A stretch of 64,000 nt of DNA, from contig NZ_JAUTBA010000001.1 in assembly GCF_030818895.1 (NCBI RefSeq), positions 4,898,001-4,962,000 of the forward strand, given 5' to 3'. Under the pieces are notes generated by a model that was given only the letters and a program-made list of their open reading frames with translations, had not been told where the DNA came from and ran no database searches. Position numbers and translations under genes: made by a program. Origin of the DNA: Sphingobacterium zeae (lineage in GTDB: Bacteria > Bacteroidota > Bacteroidia > Sphingobacteriales > Sphingobacteriaceae). Positions 1 to 8,745 of this stretch are shown here, in pieces; within the stretch, counting starts at the first letter, position 1, and each line of letters begins with the position of its first letter.

Positions 1-1
1 A

Positions 2-160
2 AGAAGAGACAAAAGAAGAACACATTATAAAGCTGAAGCTCCAAGCTTGACAGTATGTAAAGAAACTGGCGCAGTTCATTTACCTCACCGTGCATATACT
101 GTAGACGGAAATTTGTACTACAACGGTAAATTGATCATTGAAAATACAGCTGTTGTCTAA
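2..160 (+). CDS. rpmF: 50S ribosomal protein L32 (C-terminal part)
   Basis: The window opens inside this gene. The visible 52 codons start with a basic RRDKRRTHYK stretch, continue through LTVCKETGAVHLPHRA and YYNGKLIIEN, and end in TAA at 158-160. This matches the C-terminal part of bacterial L32, a small protein of the large ribosomal subunit. Only one Cys is visible, in VCKETG. The N-terminus lies upstream of the window. plsX follows after about 100 bp, the rpmF-plsX order seen in many bacteria. Confidence 0.9.
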   Translation, partial: RRDKRRTHYKAEAPSLTVCKETGAVHLPHRAYTVDGNLYYNGKLIIENTAVV

Positions 161-180
161 GGTAAACCTTTCATAACGCC

Positions 181-236
181 AAAACATCCCAGACAAGCAC
201 TATTTTAGGAATTTGCTTTACTTTGGGATGTTTTTT
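181..236 (+). terminator. possible terminator after rpmF
   Basis: Arms aaaacatccc (181-190) and gggatgtttt (225-234) are complementary and run into a T-run. The 34-nt loop is long for an intrinsic terminator, so this could instead be a partial attenuator between rpmF and plsX. Confidence 0.45.
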
Positions 237-266
237 GCGTATTATTGATTTACTAAATAATAACGG

Positions 267-1205
267 ATGAAGATTGGTTTAGATATTTTAGGAGGAGATT
301 ATGCTCCTAAAGCAACGATAACAGGTGCTATTGAAGCACAAAAGCAGCTTACTGGAGACCAAAAAATAGTCCTTTTTGGTAAAACTGAAGAGACAAAACA
401 ATTAATCAATCAAGCCGGAGGGAATTCATCTGACTTTGAATATGTTGAGGCTCCAGAAATCATTGCAATGGGTGAACATCCAACCAAAGCAATAACTCAA
501 AAACCCAACTCAAGTATTGCGAAGGGATTTGACTATTTAAAAAACAAAGAAATCGACTCATTCGCTTCTGCTGGTAACACCGGCGCTATGCTCGTGGGCT
601 CGATGTTCAGCGTTAAAGCTATCCCAGGCGTACTGCGTCCTGCTATAGCATCCATCGTTCCCAAATTGAAATCAGGCTTCGGGATCTTATTGGACGTCGG
701 CGCAAATGCGGACTGTAAACCAGAGATGTTGAACCAATTTGCAATCTTGGGAAGTGTCTTTGCCGAACATGTGTTTAATGTATCCAACCCTAAAGTCGGA
801 TTATTAAATATCGGAGAAGAAGAAGAAAAAGGAAACATCCTAACAACCTCTACCTACCCCCTACTAAAAGCCAACGACAAAATTAACTTTATCGGAAATG
901 CAGAAGGTCGCGACCTGTTCAGTGACCATGCAGACGTATATGTCTGTGATGGATTTACAGGAAACGTCGTCTTGAAACTTGCAGAATCATTTTATGTAGT
1001 AACGTTGAAAAAGGGTTTTAAAGATGATTTTTTCGACCGATTCAACTACGAACAGTACGGCGGTAGCCCCATCCTGGGAGTGAATGCTCCTGTCATTATT
1101 GGCCACGGTATTTCGACACCTGAGGCCATTAAAAATATGGTTTTATTTTCAAGAGATATGATCGAGTCTAAGTTCATTGACAGCATCAGATCTATTTTCA
1201 ATTAG
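267..1205 (+). CDS. plsX: phosphate acyltransferase PlsX
   Basis: Predicted acyl-ACP:phosphate acyltransferase, which makes acyl phosphate for membrane phospholipid synthesis. The 312-residue protein opens with MKIGLDILGGDYAPKA, the family N-terminus (usually DxxGGDxxP). It also carries SAGNTGA near residue 102 and DVGAN near 143, both typical of PlsX, and has the usual family length. It is a soluble cytoplasmic enzyme. rpmF lies upstream and fabH starts only 7 bp downstream, so plsX and fabH are probably co-transcribed. The start at 267 matches the family N-terminus directly. Confidence 0.96.
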   Translation: MKIGLDILGGDYAPKATITGAIEAQKQLTGDQKIVLFGKTEETKQLINQAGGNSSDFEYVEAPEIIAMGEHPTKAITQKPNSSIAKGFDYLKNKEIDSFASAGNTGAMLVGSMFSVKAIPGVLRPAIASIVPKLKSGFGILLDVGANADCKPEMLNQFAILGSVFAEHVFNVSNPKVGLLNIGEEEEKGNILTTSTYPLLKANDKINFIGNAEGRDLFSDHADVYVCDGFTGNVVLKLAESFYVVTLKKGFKDDFFDRFNYEQYGGSPILGVNAPVIIGHGISTPEAIKNMVLFSRDMIESKFIDSIRSIFN

Positions 1206-1212
1206 AATATTT

Positions 1213-2202
1213 ATGTCAAAGATTCACGCCGCAATTACGGCTGTAAATGGTTACGTTCCAGATTACATCCTAACCAACAAAGAATTGGAAACAATGGTCG
1301 ACACTAACGACGAGTGGATCGTTTCCAGAACGGGAATCAAAGAGCGTCGCATATTAAAAGGCGAAGGGCTTGCTACTTCAGATCTTGCTGTACCTGCGGT
1401 TCAAGGTTTATTGAAAAAAAGAGGCATAGCTGCTACAGATATCGATCTTATCATCTTTTGTACCAGTACTCCAGATATGCTGTTCCCTGCCACAGCTAAT
1501 ATCCTTGCCGATAAAATTGGAGCGACCAATGCTTGGGGATTTGATCTTCAGGCTGCATGCTCAGGATTCTTGTTCGGCTTGAATACGGCAACGCAATTTA
1601 TCATTGCTGGTACACACAAAAAAGTACTCGTTGTCGGTGCAGACAAAATGTCTTCGGTCATCAATTATCAAGACCGCAATACCTGTATCCTATTTGGTGA
1701 TGGTTGTGGTTGTGTACTACTGGAACCTAATGAAGAAGGGATGGGTATACAAGATGCTATTTTAAAAACCGATGGTTCTGGGGGACAATTTTTGAATATC
1801 AAAGGTGGAGGTTCACTTAACCCTGCGTCACATGCAACGGTAGATGCAGGATTGCACTATGCCTATCAGGAAGGCCGTACTGTATTTAAATTTGCGGTAA
1901 CCAATATGGCAGATGTTGCGCACGAAGTGATGGTCAAAAACAATCTTAAATCGGAAGATATCGCTTGGTTGGTACCTCATCAGGCCAATAAACGTATCAT
2001 TGATGCTACAGCAGAGCGCGTGGGACTGCCGGATGAGAAGGTCATGGTGAACATTCAAAAATATGGTAACACAACGAGTGGTACAATCCCTTTGTGTTTA
2101 TGGGAATGGGAATCGCAATTGAAGAAAGGAGATAATCTTATCCTTGCCGCTTTCGGCGGTGGTTTCACTTGGGGATCCATCTATTTAAAATGGGCGTATT
2201 AA
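1213..2202 (+). CDS. fabH: beta-ketoacyl-ACP synthase III (FabH)
   Basis: Initiates type II fatty acid synthesis by condensing an acyl-CoA primer with malonyl-ACP. The thiolase-fold triad is intact: Cys116 in QAACSGF, His256 in VPHQANKRI and Asn286 in YGNTTSG. The length is 329 residues from the ATG at 1213. An in-frame ATG at 1177 would overlap plsX and add 12 non-conserved residues, so the later start (MSKIHAAITAVNGYVP) is preferred. It follows plsX by 7 bp. Bacteroidota often carry more than one FabH; whether this is the main one cannot be told from this window. Confidence 0.95.
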   Translation: MSKIHAAITAVNGYVPDYILTNKELETMVDTNDEWIVSRTGIKERRILKGEGLATSDLAVPAVQGLLKKRGIAATDIDLIIFCTSTPDMLFPATANILADKIGATNAWGFDLQAACSGFLFGLNTATQFIIAGTHKKVLVVGADKMSSVINYQDRNTCILFGDGCGCVLLEPNEEGMGIQDAILKTDGSGGQFLNIKGGGSLNPASHATVDAGLHYAYQEGRTVFKFAVTNMADVAHEVMVKNNLKSEDIAWLVPHQANKRIIDATAERVGLPDEKVMVNIQKYGNTTSGTIPLCLWEWESQLKKGDNLILAAFGGGFTWGSIYLKWAY

Positions 2203-2235
2203 TTGTCCATTTTATGGTATAATTTATTACTTTTG
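2203..2235 (+). promoter_or_regulatory. Bacteroidota-type promoter upstream of accB
   Basis: TTG at 2203-2205 and TACTTTTG at 2228-2235 fit the Bacteroidota consensus (TTG, about 19-23 bp, TAnnTTTG). The spacer is 22 bp. Transcription would start near 2241, giving a leader of about 35 nt before the accB ATG at 2277. Confidence 0.55.
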
Positions 2236-2276
2236 ACAGTTAGAATTTTTTAGAAACAAACAAAACCTAGAATACT

Positions 2277-2756
2277 ATGGGTATGGATATCAAACAAATT
2301 CAGGACTTGATTAAATTCGTTTCAAAATCAGGTGTGAATGAAGTCTCGATTGAAGAGCAAGATTTTAAAATTACAATAAAAACAAATCAAGAGCCTACGT
2401 ATGTGACAGCTTCTGTTCCTGCTGTTGCCCCTATCGCTGCTCCTCAAGTTGCGCAAGCGGCGGCACAAGCTCCTGTAGCTAGTCCTGCAGCGCCAGCTAC
2501 AAATGCAGATGCAAACTTGATTACAATCAAATCACCAATGATCGGTACATTCTACCGTTCTGCAGGACCTGGCAAACCGTCTTTCATCAATGTTGGTGAT
2601 GATATCAATACAGGTTCTGTATTATGTATCGTTGAAGCAATGAAATTATTCAACGAAATTGAATCTGAAGTTTCAGGTAAAATCGTTAAGATTTTGGTAG
2701 AAGATGCTCAACCTGTTGAGTTCGACCAACCATTATTCTTAGTTGAGCCTAAATAA
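2277..2756 (+). CDS. accB: biotin carboxyl carrier protein of acetyl-CoA carboxylase (AccB)
   Basis: Carries biotin between the carboxylase and transcarboxylase parts of acetyl-CoA carboxylase. The 159-residue protein has an N-terminal region (MDIKQIQDLIKFV), an Ala/Pro-rich flexible linker at about residues 43-80, and a C-terminal biotinyl domain. The biotinylation site is Lys123 in VEAMKLFNEIE. Two close starts are possible (2277 and 2283); many relatives start at MDIKQ. A promoter lies just upstream and an intrinsic terminator separates it from accC. Confidence 0.96.
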   Translation: MGMDIKQIQDLIKFVSKSGVNEVSIEEQDFKITIKTNQEPTYVTASVPAVAPIAAPQVAQAAAQAPVASPAAPATNADANLITIKSPMIGTFYRSAGPGKPSFINVGDDINTGSVLCIVEAMKLFNEIESEVSGKIVKILVEDAQPVEFDQPLFLVEPK

Positions 2757-2780
2757 TTTACAATTGCGTAAATGAATATA

Positions 2781-2808
2781 TGTAGCCTCCAAAGGGCTAC
2801 ATTTTTTT
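2781..2808 (+). terminator. intrinsic terminator between accB and accC
   Basis: Arms tgtagcc (2781-2787) and ggctaca (2795-2801) form a 7-bp stem with a 7-nt loop, followed by seven T (2802-2808). It sits between two genes whose products work in the same enzyme, so it may be a partial terminator setting an AccB excess over AccC. Confidence 0.75.
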
Positions 2809-2830
2809 GCAAACTTCATAATTCAAGACA

Positions 2831-4186
2831 ATGTTCAAAAAAATATTAATTGCTAATAGAGGAGAGATTGCCCTGCGCATTATCCGTACCTGTCGTGAAA
2901 TGGGTATCAAAAGTGTTGCAGTATATTCTACTGCTGACCGAGATAGCCTACACGTAAGATTTGCGGATGAAGCCGTTTGTATTGGTCCTCCTCCAAGTAG
3001 AGATTCTTACTTAAACATTCCGAATATTATTTCTGCTGCCGAACTGACAAATGCTGATGCTATCCATCCAGGATATGGCTTCTTATCCGAAAATGCGCGC
3101 TTTTCAGCGATATGTGCAGAGTATGGCATTAAATTTATTGGTGCTACAGCCGAACAGATCGAGAAAATGGGTGATAAATCGCGTGCTAAGGATACCATGA
3201 AAAAAGCTGGTGTTCCTACAGTGCCCGGGTCAGAAGGTTTGATCTCAAATGTAAAAGAAGGCATTTCATTAGCCAATGAAATCGGTTATCCTGTTATCAT
3301 CAAAGCAACTGCTGGTGGCGGTGGTCGTGGGATGCGTATCATTTGGAAAGATGAAGAATTCGAACCGGCTTGGGATTCTGCACGTGTTGAATCAGCGGCA
3401 GCTTTCGGTAATGATGGAATCTACCTTGAAAAATATGTGGAAGAACCTCGTCATATTGAATTTCAGATTGTAGGTGATCAATTTGGCACTGTATGCCACC
3501 TATCTGAACGTGACTGTTCAATTCAACGCCGGCACCAAAAACTGATCGAAGAATCTCCATCTCCATTTATGACTCCTGAGTTGAGAGCAGAAATGGGTGA
3601 AGCTGCTGTGAAAGGTGCCAAAGCGGTGAACTATGAGGGCGCAGGTACGATCGAATTCTTAGTTGACAAACATCGTAACTTCTACTTTATGGAAATGAAT
3701 ACCCGTATCCAGGTAGAACATCCAGTAACGGAAGAAGTCATCAACTTTGATTTGATCAAAGAACAGATTAAAGTGGCAGCGGGAATTCCGATCTCGGGAA
3801 AAAATTATGAACCGCAGATGCATGCCATTGAATGTCGTATCAATGCAGAAGATCCTTTTAATAACTTCCGCCCTTCTCCAGGTAAGATCACGAACTTTCA
3901 CTCACCAGGTGGGCATGGAGTACGTGTAGATACCCATGTATATTCAGGATACACGATTCCGCCTAATTACGATTCGATGATTGCGAAATTAATCACTGTG
4001 GCACAAACACGTGAGGAAGCAATCAGCACGATGGAACGAGCACTAAGCGAATTTGTCATCGAAGGGATCAAAACAACCATCCCTTTGCACTTAAGATTGA
4101 TGCGTGATCCTAACTTTAGAGCAGGTAATTTCACGACGAAGTTTATGGAAACTTTCGATCTAACTGAATATCCTGTAGAAGATTAA
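2831..4186 (+). CDS. accC: biotin carboxylase subunit of acetyl-CoA carboxylase (AccC)
   Basis: ATP-dependent carboxylation of the biotin on AccB. The 451-residue ATP-grasp enzyme begins FKKILIANRGEIALRII, carries HPGYGFLSENA (79-89), the glycine-rich ATP loop KATAGGGGRGMR (158-169) and the catalytic MEMNTRIQVEHPVTE stretch near residue 290. Length is that of free-standing AccC, not of pyruvate or propionyl-CoA carboxylase. It follows accB with a terminator between them. Its C-terminus is complete and ends before a strong terminator. Confidence 0.96.
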   Translation: MFKKILIANRGEIALRIIRTCREMGIKSVAVYSTADRDSLHVRFADEAVCIGPPPSRDSYLNIPNIISAAELTNADAIHPGYGFLSENARFSAICAEYGIKFIGATAEQIEKMGDKSRAKDTMKKAGVPTVPGSEGLISNVKEGISLANEIGYPVIIKATAGGGGRGMRIIWKDEEFEPAWDSARVESAAAFGNDGIYLEKYVEEPRHIEFQIVGDQFGTVCHLSERDCSIQRRHQKLIEESPSPFMTPELRAEMGEAAVKGAKAVNYEGAGTIEFLVDKHRNFYFMEMNTRIQVEHPVTEEVINFDLIKEQIKVAAGIPISGKNYEPQMHAIECRINAEDPFNNFRPSPGKITNFHSPGGHGVRVDTHVYSGYTIPPNYDSMIAKLITVAQTREEAISTMERALSEFVIEGIKTTIPLHLRLMRDPNFRAGNFTTKFMETFDLTEYPVED

Positions 4187-4211
4187 ATAAAATTATCTTT
4201 ACACACATAAA

Positions 4212-4247
4212 AAATACCATTCTTTACAATAAGAATGGTATTTTTGT
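4212..4247 (+). terminator. intrinsic terminator after accC
   Basis: Perfect 13-bp arms aaataccattctt (4212-4224) and aagaatggtattt (4231-4243) with a 6-nt loop and a trailing T-run. tatC starts 16 bp further on, so it needs its own promoter or read-through. Confidence 0.8.
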
Positions 4248-4262
4248 TTTCAAACAATTTTT

Positions 4263-5123
4263 ATGAGTACACCTAATTCGAAAGATCTTATACAAGCTAT
4301 TAAAGATAAAGGGAAGAACATAGAAGCAGAGATGTCGTTCTTTGACCACCTTGAGGTTTTAAGATGGCATTTGGTCCGTTCAGCAATTGCGATCTGTATC
4401 TTTGCAGGTATTGCTTTTACATTCTATGATTTCGTATTCAACGATATCATCATGGGGCCAAAAAATCTAAATTTTTGGACCTATCGCATGATGTGTAAAG
4501 CAGCCGACGCTTTCAATCTGGCAGACTTTTGTGTAAAAAAAATTCCTTTTAATATCATCAATACCGAACTAGCAGGTCAATTTATGCTTCAGATAAACTC
4601 CTGTTTATTGATGGCTTTGATGATGGGTTTCCCTTATCTCCTTTTTGAAATTTGGTTATTTGTAAAACCAGCATTAACAGACGTAGAAAGACGGTCTGCC
4701 CGTGGGTTTGTATTCTATGCTTCGCTATTGTTTATTTTAGGGGCGCTCTTCGGATACTACATCGTTGTACCATTGTCCATCAACTTTCTAGCAAATGTAT
4801 CGTTAAGTGATGAAATCGTCAACCAGATTACCATTGATAATTACCTTTCGACCATTTCAACTTTAACGTTGGGCTGTGGTATTGTTTTCCTACTTCCGAT
4901 ACTGGTATTTATTCTCTCTAAAATCGGTATTATGACTCCAGAATTTATGCGAGCCAGCCGTCGTTATGCAACAGTCATTATTTTAGTGATAGCAGCGGTT
5001 ATAACACCTTCGGCAGATGTGATCACCATGCTCACAGTTGCGGCACCAATGTTCCTATTATATGAAATCAGTATTATGGTTTCTGCGGATGTTAAAAGAA
5101 AAAAATTAGCACAAGAAAAATAA
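4263..5123 (+). CDS. tatC: Sec-independent protein translocase TatC
   Basis: Inner-membrane receptor for twin-arginine signal peptides, which exports folded proteins. The 286-residue protein has the family signature MSFFDHLEVLRWHLVRS near residues 24-40, matching F-xx-HL-x-ELR, then about six hydrophobic segments. No tatA or tatB gene lies beside it. Two proteins with twin-arginine leaders are encoded elsewhere in the window, at 15.7 and 54.8 kb. rpiB follows after 13 bp, so the two genes are likely co-transcribed. Confidence 0.95.
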   Translation: MSTPNSKDLIQAIKDKGKNIEAEMSFFDHLEVLRWHLVRSAIAICIFAGIAFTFYDFVFNDIIMGPKNLNFWTYRMMCKAADAFNLADFCVKKIPFNIINTELAGQFMLQINSCLLMALMMGFPYLLFEIWLFVKPALTDVERRSARGFVFYASLLFILGALFGYYIVVPLSINFLANVSLSDEIVNQITIDNYLSTISTLTLGCGIVFLLPILVFILSKIGIMTPEFMRASRRYATVIILVIAAVITPSADVITMLTVAAPMFLLYEISIMVSADVKRKKLAQEK

Positions 5124-5136
5124 AATAACAATAAAA

Positions 5137-5583
5137 ATGAGCAGCGTAAAGAAAATTGCAATTGGAAGTGACCACGCGGGTTTTGAGTACAAAACAGCTT
5201 TGGTAAGCTTTTTGAAAGAACTGGGCTATGAAGTAACAGATTTTGGAACAAACTCTCCAGACTCAGTTGACTATCCAGATTTCGCACATCCGGTTGCATC
5301 AGCAGTGGAAAATAAAGAAGCAGATGCCGGAGTTTTAATTTGTGGCAGTGCAAATGGAGTTGCGATCACAGCCAATAAGCACCAAAATATTCGCGCTGCT
5401 ATCTGTTGGTTGGAAGAAATCTCTGCTTTGGCCCGTCAGCATAATGATGCAAACGTAGTGTGTATACCAGCACGTTTTATCGATCTTGAGCTTGCTAAAA
5501 AGATTATCAATACATTTATAAACACAGCATTCGAAGGCGGACGTCACGCTAATCGGGTAGACAAAATCGCTTGCAGCTGTTAA
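5137..5583 (+). CDS. rpiB: ribose-5-phosphate isomerase B
   Basis: Interconverts ribose-5-phosphate and ribulose-5-phosphate in the pentose phosphate pathway. The 148-residue protein has the LacAB/RpiB hallmarks: IAIGSDHAGFEYK at the N-terminus, the VDYPDFAHPVA segment, the catalytic Cys69 in LICGSANG, and His102 in RQHNDANVV. The usual CGTGIG motif is CGSANG here, a variant I recall from other Bacteroidota. Length fits the family. It sits 13 bp after tatC and is followed by a strong terminator. Confidence 0.93.
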   Translation: MSSVKKIAIGSDHAGFEYKTALVSFLKELGYEVTDFGTNSPDSVDYPDFAHPVASAVENKEADAGVLICGSANGVAITANKHQNIRAAICWLEEISALARQHNDANVVCIPARFIDLELAKKIINTFINTAFEGGRHANRVDKIACSC

Positions 5584-5604
5584 TAAATTAACATATTTTA
5601 AGAT

Positions 5605-5648
5605 GCGGATGAGAGGTAAATGATACTTTTCATCCGCTTTTTTTTTTT
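5605..5648 (+). terminator. intrinsic terminator after rpiB
   Basis: Arms gcggatga (5605-5612) and tcatccgc (5630-5637) are followed by an 11-nt T-run. This closes the tatC-rpiB unit. Confidence 0.8.
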
Positions 5649-5761
5649 ATATTGTGCAGATACTGAACATACTCAGATCTATCTGCAAGTTGATAGCGGA
5701 TGTAGAGCCAACTAAAAACTCAAGATAAAGCTTAAAAACTAGAAACAGTAAAAAATAAACA

Positions 5762-7336
5762 ATGAAAAAAATATACAACCTGCTTTGGATCGCATGCTCG
5801 CTGATGAGCTGTGCTAAAGCACAGGACGTAAACAGTAAATATGCGGAGGAAATCACGGTAGAATCTACGCAAAAGCATCTGCGCACTTTAGCTTCTGTCG
5901 ATTTTGAAGGCAGAGGAACGGGGCAAAAAGGAGGACGCCTAGCTGCGGAATATATAGCCAATGAATTTAAAAAGTATGGCCTTACTGCACCTGTCGATGG
6001 ATCTTATTTCCAGCCCCTGCAGCTTATTCGAAACAGCTTCAAGGTAAAGCAATTTAGTATTAATGATAGACCTTTTCAACATGGCAAAGATATTTTTGTC
6101 ATTGGCAACAATGAAAACAAGTTTTTCGAGGGTAATGAAATCGTTTTTATTGGCTATGGTATTGATGATCCCAAATATTCGGATATCGCTGGTATGGATC
6201 TCCACAATAAGATCGTTATGCTAATCAACGAGCATGAACCAACAGATGAAAAGGGTAATTCATGGATCAGCAAAACAAAGACTCCATCTAATTGGTCAAC
6301 AACCAGAAATAAAAAAGTTAAGGAAATCCTTAAACACAATCCTAAGATGATATTGGCTATTAATAGTCAGTTATCTCAACTTTTGGAAGATGCCGGAGAC
6401 CGAGCTACGGAAGGACGCTACAATTTAGCTATAGATCAACCCGCACCAGAGAAGTCGCCTATGATCCCTGTTGTCAATATTACTGATCATGCGGCCAACT
6501 ATGTTTTGAATCTAGCGCGAACTAACCTTACCGCTATAGTTTCAAAGATTAATCGATCTGGACAACCAAGTTCTTTTGTTATTCCTACTAATTTTAAAGC
6601 GGAGTTTGGTACCAATGCCGCTACTTTGGCTGACCCAAATATTCTTGGTTACCTGGAAGGAACAGATAAAAAAGATGAAGTCGTGGTGATAGGAGGCCAC
6701 TATGACCACGATGGAATAGATTCCAAAGGAAATATCTTCTTTGGGGCCGATGACAATGCCTCGGGCACAACAGCCGTCCTTGAGTTGGCACGTGTTTTTT
6801 CAAAAGCTAAATCCGCTGGAAATGGCCCTAGACGCAGTATTTTGTTCATTACCTACGCGGCAGAGGAAAAAGGACTATTAGGATCCAAATTTTATACCGA
6901 AAACCCAGTATTCCCATTGAAAAATACTGTAGCCTGCATAAATATTGACATGATTGGCCGTGTAGACGATAAGCATCTCAAAGGAAATCACAATTACATT
7001 CACGCAATTGGTTCAGATAAATTGAGTTCGGAATTGTATCAAATCAATAAGAGTGAGAATGAGACACATACGAAAATGGAGATCGACTACACCTACGACA
7101 ATCCAAAGGATCCTATGCGCCTCTACTATCGCTCCGATCATTACAACTTTGCCAAGAAAGGTATACCCTCAGTCTTTTACTTTTCGGGCTTGCATCCGGA
7201 TTATCACACGCCTGCAGATACCTATGACAAGATCGACTTCCCGTTGATGGTTAAACGTGAAAAGCTTGCATTCTACACGGCATGGGAAATTGCCAATCGG
7301 GAAAATCGGCTCGCTGTCGACACGAATAAAGAATAA
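5762..7336 (+). CDS. M28-family zinc peptidase, lipoprotein
   Basis: Predicted exported aminopeptidase-like enzyme. The N-terminus MKKIYNLLWIACSLMSC ends in a lipobox with Cys17, so it should be lipid-anchored. After a protease-associated-type region come the M28 zinc ligands: His in GGHYDHDG, Asp in GADDNASGT, Glu-Glu in YAAEEKGLLGS, Asp in NIDMIGR, and the final His in RSDHYNF. All are present, so it should be active. Length is 524 residues. A second M28 enzyme, shorter and without a lipobox, is encoded at 30.1 kb. The substrate cannot be told from sequence. Confidence 0.92.
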   Translation: MKKIYNLLWIACSLMSCAKAQDVNSKYAEEITVESTQKHLRTLASVDFEGRGTGQKGGRLAAEYIANEFKKYGLTAPVDGSYFQPLQLIRNSFKVKQFSINDRPFQHGKDIFVIGNNENKFFEGNEIVFIGYGIDDPKYSDIAGMDLHNKIVMLINEHEPTDEKGNSWISKTKTPSNWSTTRNKKVKEILKHNPKMILAINSQLSQLLEDAGDRATEGRYNLAIDQPAPEKSPMIPVVNITDHAANYVLNLARTNLTAIVSKINRSGQPSSFVIPTNFKAEFGTNAATLADPNILGYLEGTDKKDEVVVIGGHYDHDGIDSKGNIFFGADDNASGTTAVLELARVFSKAKSAGNGPRRSILFITYAAEEKGLLGSKFYTENPVFPLKNTVACINIDMIGRVDDKHLKGNHNYIHAIGSDKLSSELYQINKSENETHTKMEIDYTYDNPKDPMRLYYRSDHYNFAKKGIPSVFYFSGLHPDYHTPADTYDKIDFPLMVKREKLAFYTAWEIANRENRLAVDTNKE

Positions 7337-7376
7337 AAGCGAAATATCCGATGTAATTAAAATTATTTTCCTGTAT

Positions 7377-7414
7377 AAAAAAGCAGGTGAACGAAGGTTT
7401 ACCTGCTTTTTTTT
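7377..7414 (+). terminator. intrinsic terminator after the M28 lipoprotein gene
   Basis: Perfect 12-bp arms aaaaaagcaggt (7377-7388) and acctgctttttt (7401-7412) with a 12-nt loop. The A-run on the left makes it potentially bidirectional. Confidence 0.8.
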
Positions 7415-7492
7415 ATACCTTAAAATGATCTTCAGAATAAACATTTTATCGGTAATTATTGTTAACTTTAATATAAAAAACAAGTATAATTT

Positions 7493-8428
7493 ATGGCTTT
7501 TGTAGATTACTATAAAGTGCTCGGCACTGATAAGACAGCCTCAGCTGATGAGATCAAAAAAGCATATCGAAAACTAGCCCGTAAATACCATCCTGATGTC
7601 AACCCTAACGACAATGAGGCCAAACAAAGATTTCAGGAGATTAATGATGCGAATGAGGTGTTATCTGACCCTGAAAAGCGTAAAAAGTATGACCAATATG
7701 GTGAGCACTGGCAACACGGGGAAGAATATGAAAAAGCGCAACAGCAATACCGCCAATCCCAGTCGTCCGCAGGCAATCCGTTTGGAGGGAGTGCCAATCC
7801 ATTTGGTGGAAACAGGGGCTCTCAAGAGTATACCGGAAACTTTGACGACGGCCAATTTTCTGATTTCTTTGAACAGATGTTCGGGAGCAGAAGTGGCGGC
7901 GGACGGCAAAGCACATTTCGTGGACAGGATTTTAATGCCGAACTCAGCTTATCTTTACAAGAGGCCTACACCACCCATGCACAAACATTTAATATCAACG
8001 GAAAAAATATCCGTATCACAATTCATGCGGGAGTCGAGGATGGCCAAAAAATCAAACTTAAAGGCTATGGAGGCGAGGGTATAAACGGCGGTCCAAAGGG
8101 AGATCTTTACATAACGATCAACATCGCGCCCGATGGTCGTTTTAAACGTCAGGGAAGCGACTTGTATACAACACTTGACATCGATCTCTACACTGCTATA
8201 TTAGGCGGCGAGGCTATGCTAGATACATTCGGTGGAAAAGTGAAATTAAAAATAAAAGCTGAAAGTCAAAATGGTGCAAAAATGCGTCTTAAAGGAAAAG
8301 GATTTCCTGTGTATCGAAAAGATGGCGAATTTGGAGATCTATATGTTACATTAAATATACAAATGCCGAGCAATCTGACTGCCGAAGAAAAAACATTGTT
8401 TCAACAATTGAAGGATCTAAAGAAATAA
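7493..8428 (+). CDS. cbpA: J-domain co-chaperone of the CbpA type
   Basis: DnaK co-chaperone that stimulates ATP hydrolysis through its J-domain. The N-terminus FVDYYKVLGTDKTASADEIKKAY leads to HPD at residues 33-35. A Gly/Phe/Ser-rich linker runs to about residue 140, followed directly by the two C-terminal substrate-binding domains. The CxxCxGxG zinc-finger repeats of classical DnaJ are absent, which points to CbpA. The next gene encodes a CbpM-like modulator, the usual partner, 4 bp away. Length (311 residues) fits CbpA. Confidence 0.92.
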   Translation: MAFVDYYKVLGTDKTASADEIKKAYRKLARKYHPDVNPNDNEAKQRFQEINDANEVLSDPEKRKKYDQYGEHWQHGEEYEKAQQQYRQSQSSAGNPFGGSANPFGGNRGSQEYTGNFDDGQFSDFFEQMFGSRSGGGRQSTFRGQDFNAELSLSLQEAYTTHAQTFNINGKNIRITIHAGVEDGQKIKLKGYGGEGINGGPKGDLYITINIAPDGRFKRQGSDLYTTLDIDLYTAILGGEAMLDTFGGKVKLKIKAESQNGAKMRLKGKGFPVYRKDGEFGDLYVTLNIQMPSNLTAEEKTLFQQLKDLKK

Positions 8429-8432
8429 TATT

Positions 8433-8723
8433 ATGGAAACGACACTCATAAGAGTCATAGACTTCTGCCAGTCCAGAAAGGTTGAAACAACTTTTTTGGA
8501 AACGATGGTTGAATATGGTCTCATACACATCGTCATTCAACAGGAAGAACAATATATCGATGAAGACGATCTTCAGAAACTGGAACGTTTTTCAAATCTC
8601 TACTACGAGCTTGAAGTGAATCCTGCCGGAATTCAGGTGGCCAGCCATTTATTGGACAAAGTGGAACAGCTTCAAAATGAAATCTTGCATTTAAAGAATA
8701 AATTAAAATCCTTGGAATACTGA
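8433..8723 (+). CDS. cbpM: chaperone modulator CbpM
   Basis: Small partner protein that inhibits the J-protein CbpA by binding its J-domain. The 96-residue sequence has a MerR-like helical fold pattern: a short N-terminal strand, an acidic middle (EQYIDEDDLQKLERFSNLYYEL), and a C-terminal amphipathic coiled-coil helix (DKVEQLQNEILHLKNKLKSL). The phrase NPAGIQVASHLLDKV resembles the MerR-family NLEGI stretch. It starts 4 bp after cbpA, so the two are co-expressed. Similarity is judged by eye; the gene neighbour strengthens the call. Confidence 0.85.
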   Translation: METTLIRVIDFCQSRKVETTFLETMVEYGLIHIVIQQEEQYIDEDDLQKLERFSNLYYELEVNPAGIQVASHLLDKVEQLQNEILHLKNKLKSLEY

Positions 8724-8742
8724 TCCAAGGATTTTAATTTAT
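8700..8742. terminator. bidirectional terminator between cbpM and the convergent lipoprotein gene
   Basis: Perfect 17-bp inverted repeat: left arm 8700-8716, right arm 8724-8740, 7-nt loop. The left arm overlaps the last codons of cbpM. AT-rich flanks allow termination in both directions. Confidence 0.8.
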
Positions 8743-8745
8743 TCT

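Noticed and set aside
1177..1212. Earlier start for fabH
   Set aside because: The extra 12 residues overlap plsX and do not match the family N-terminus.
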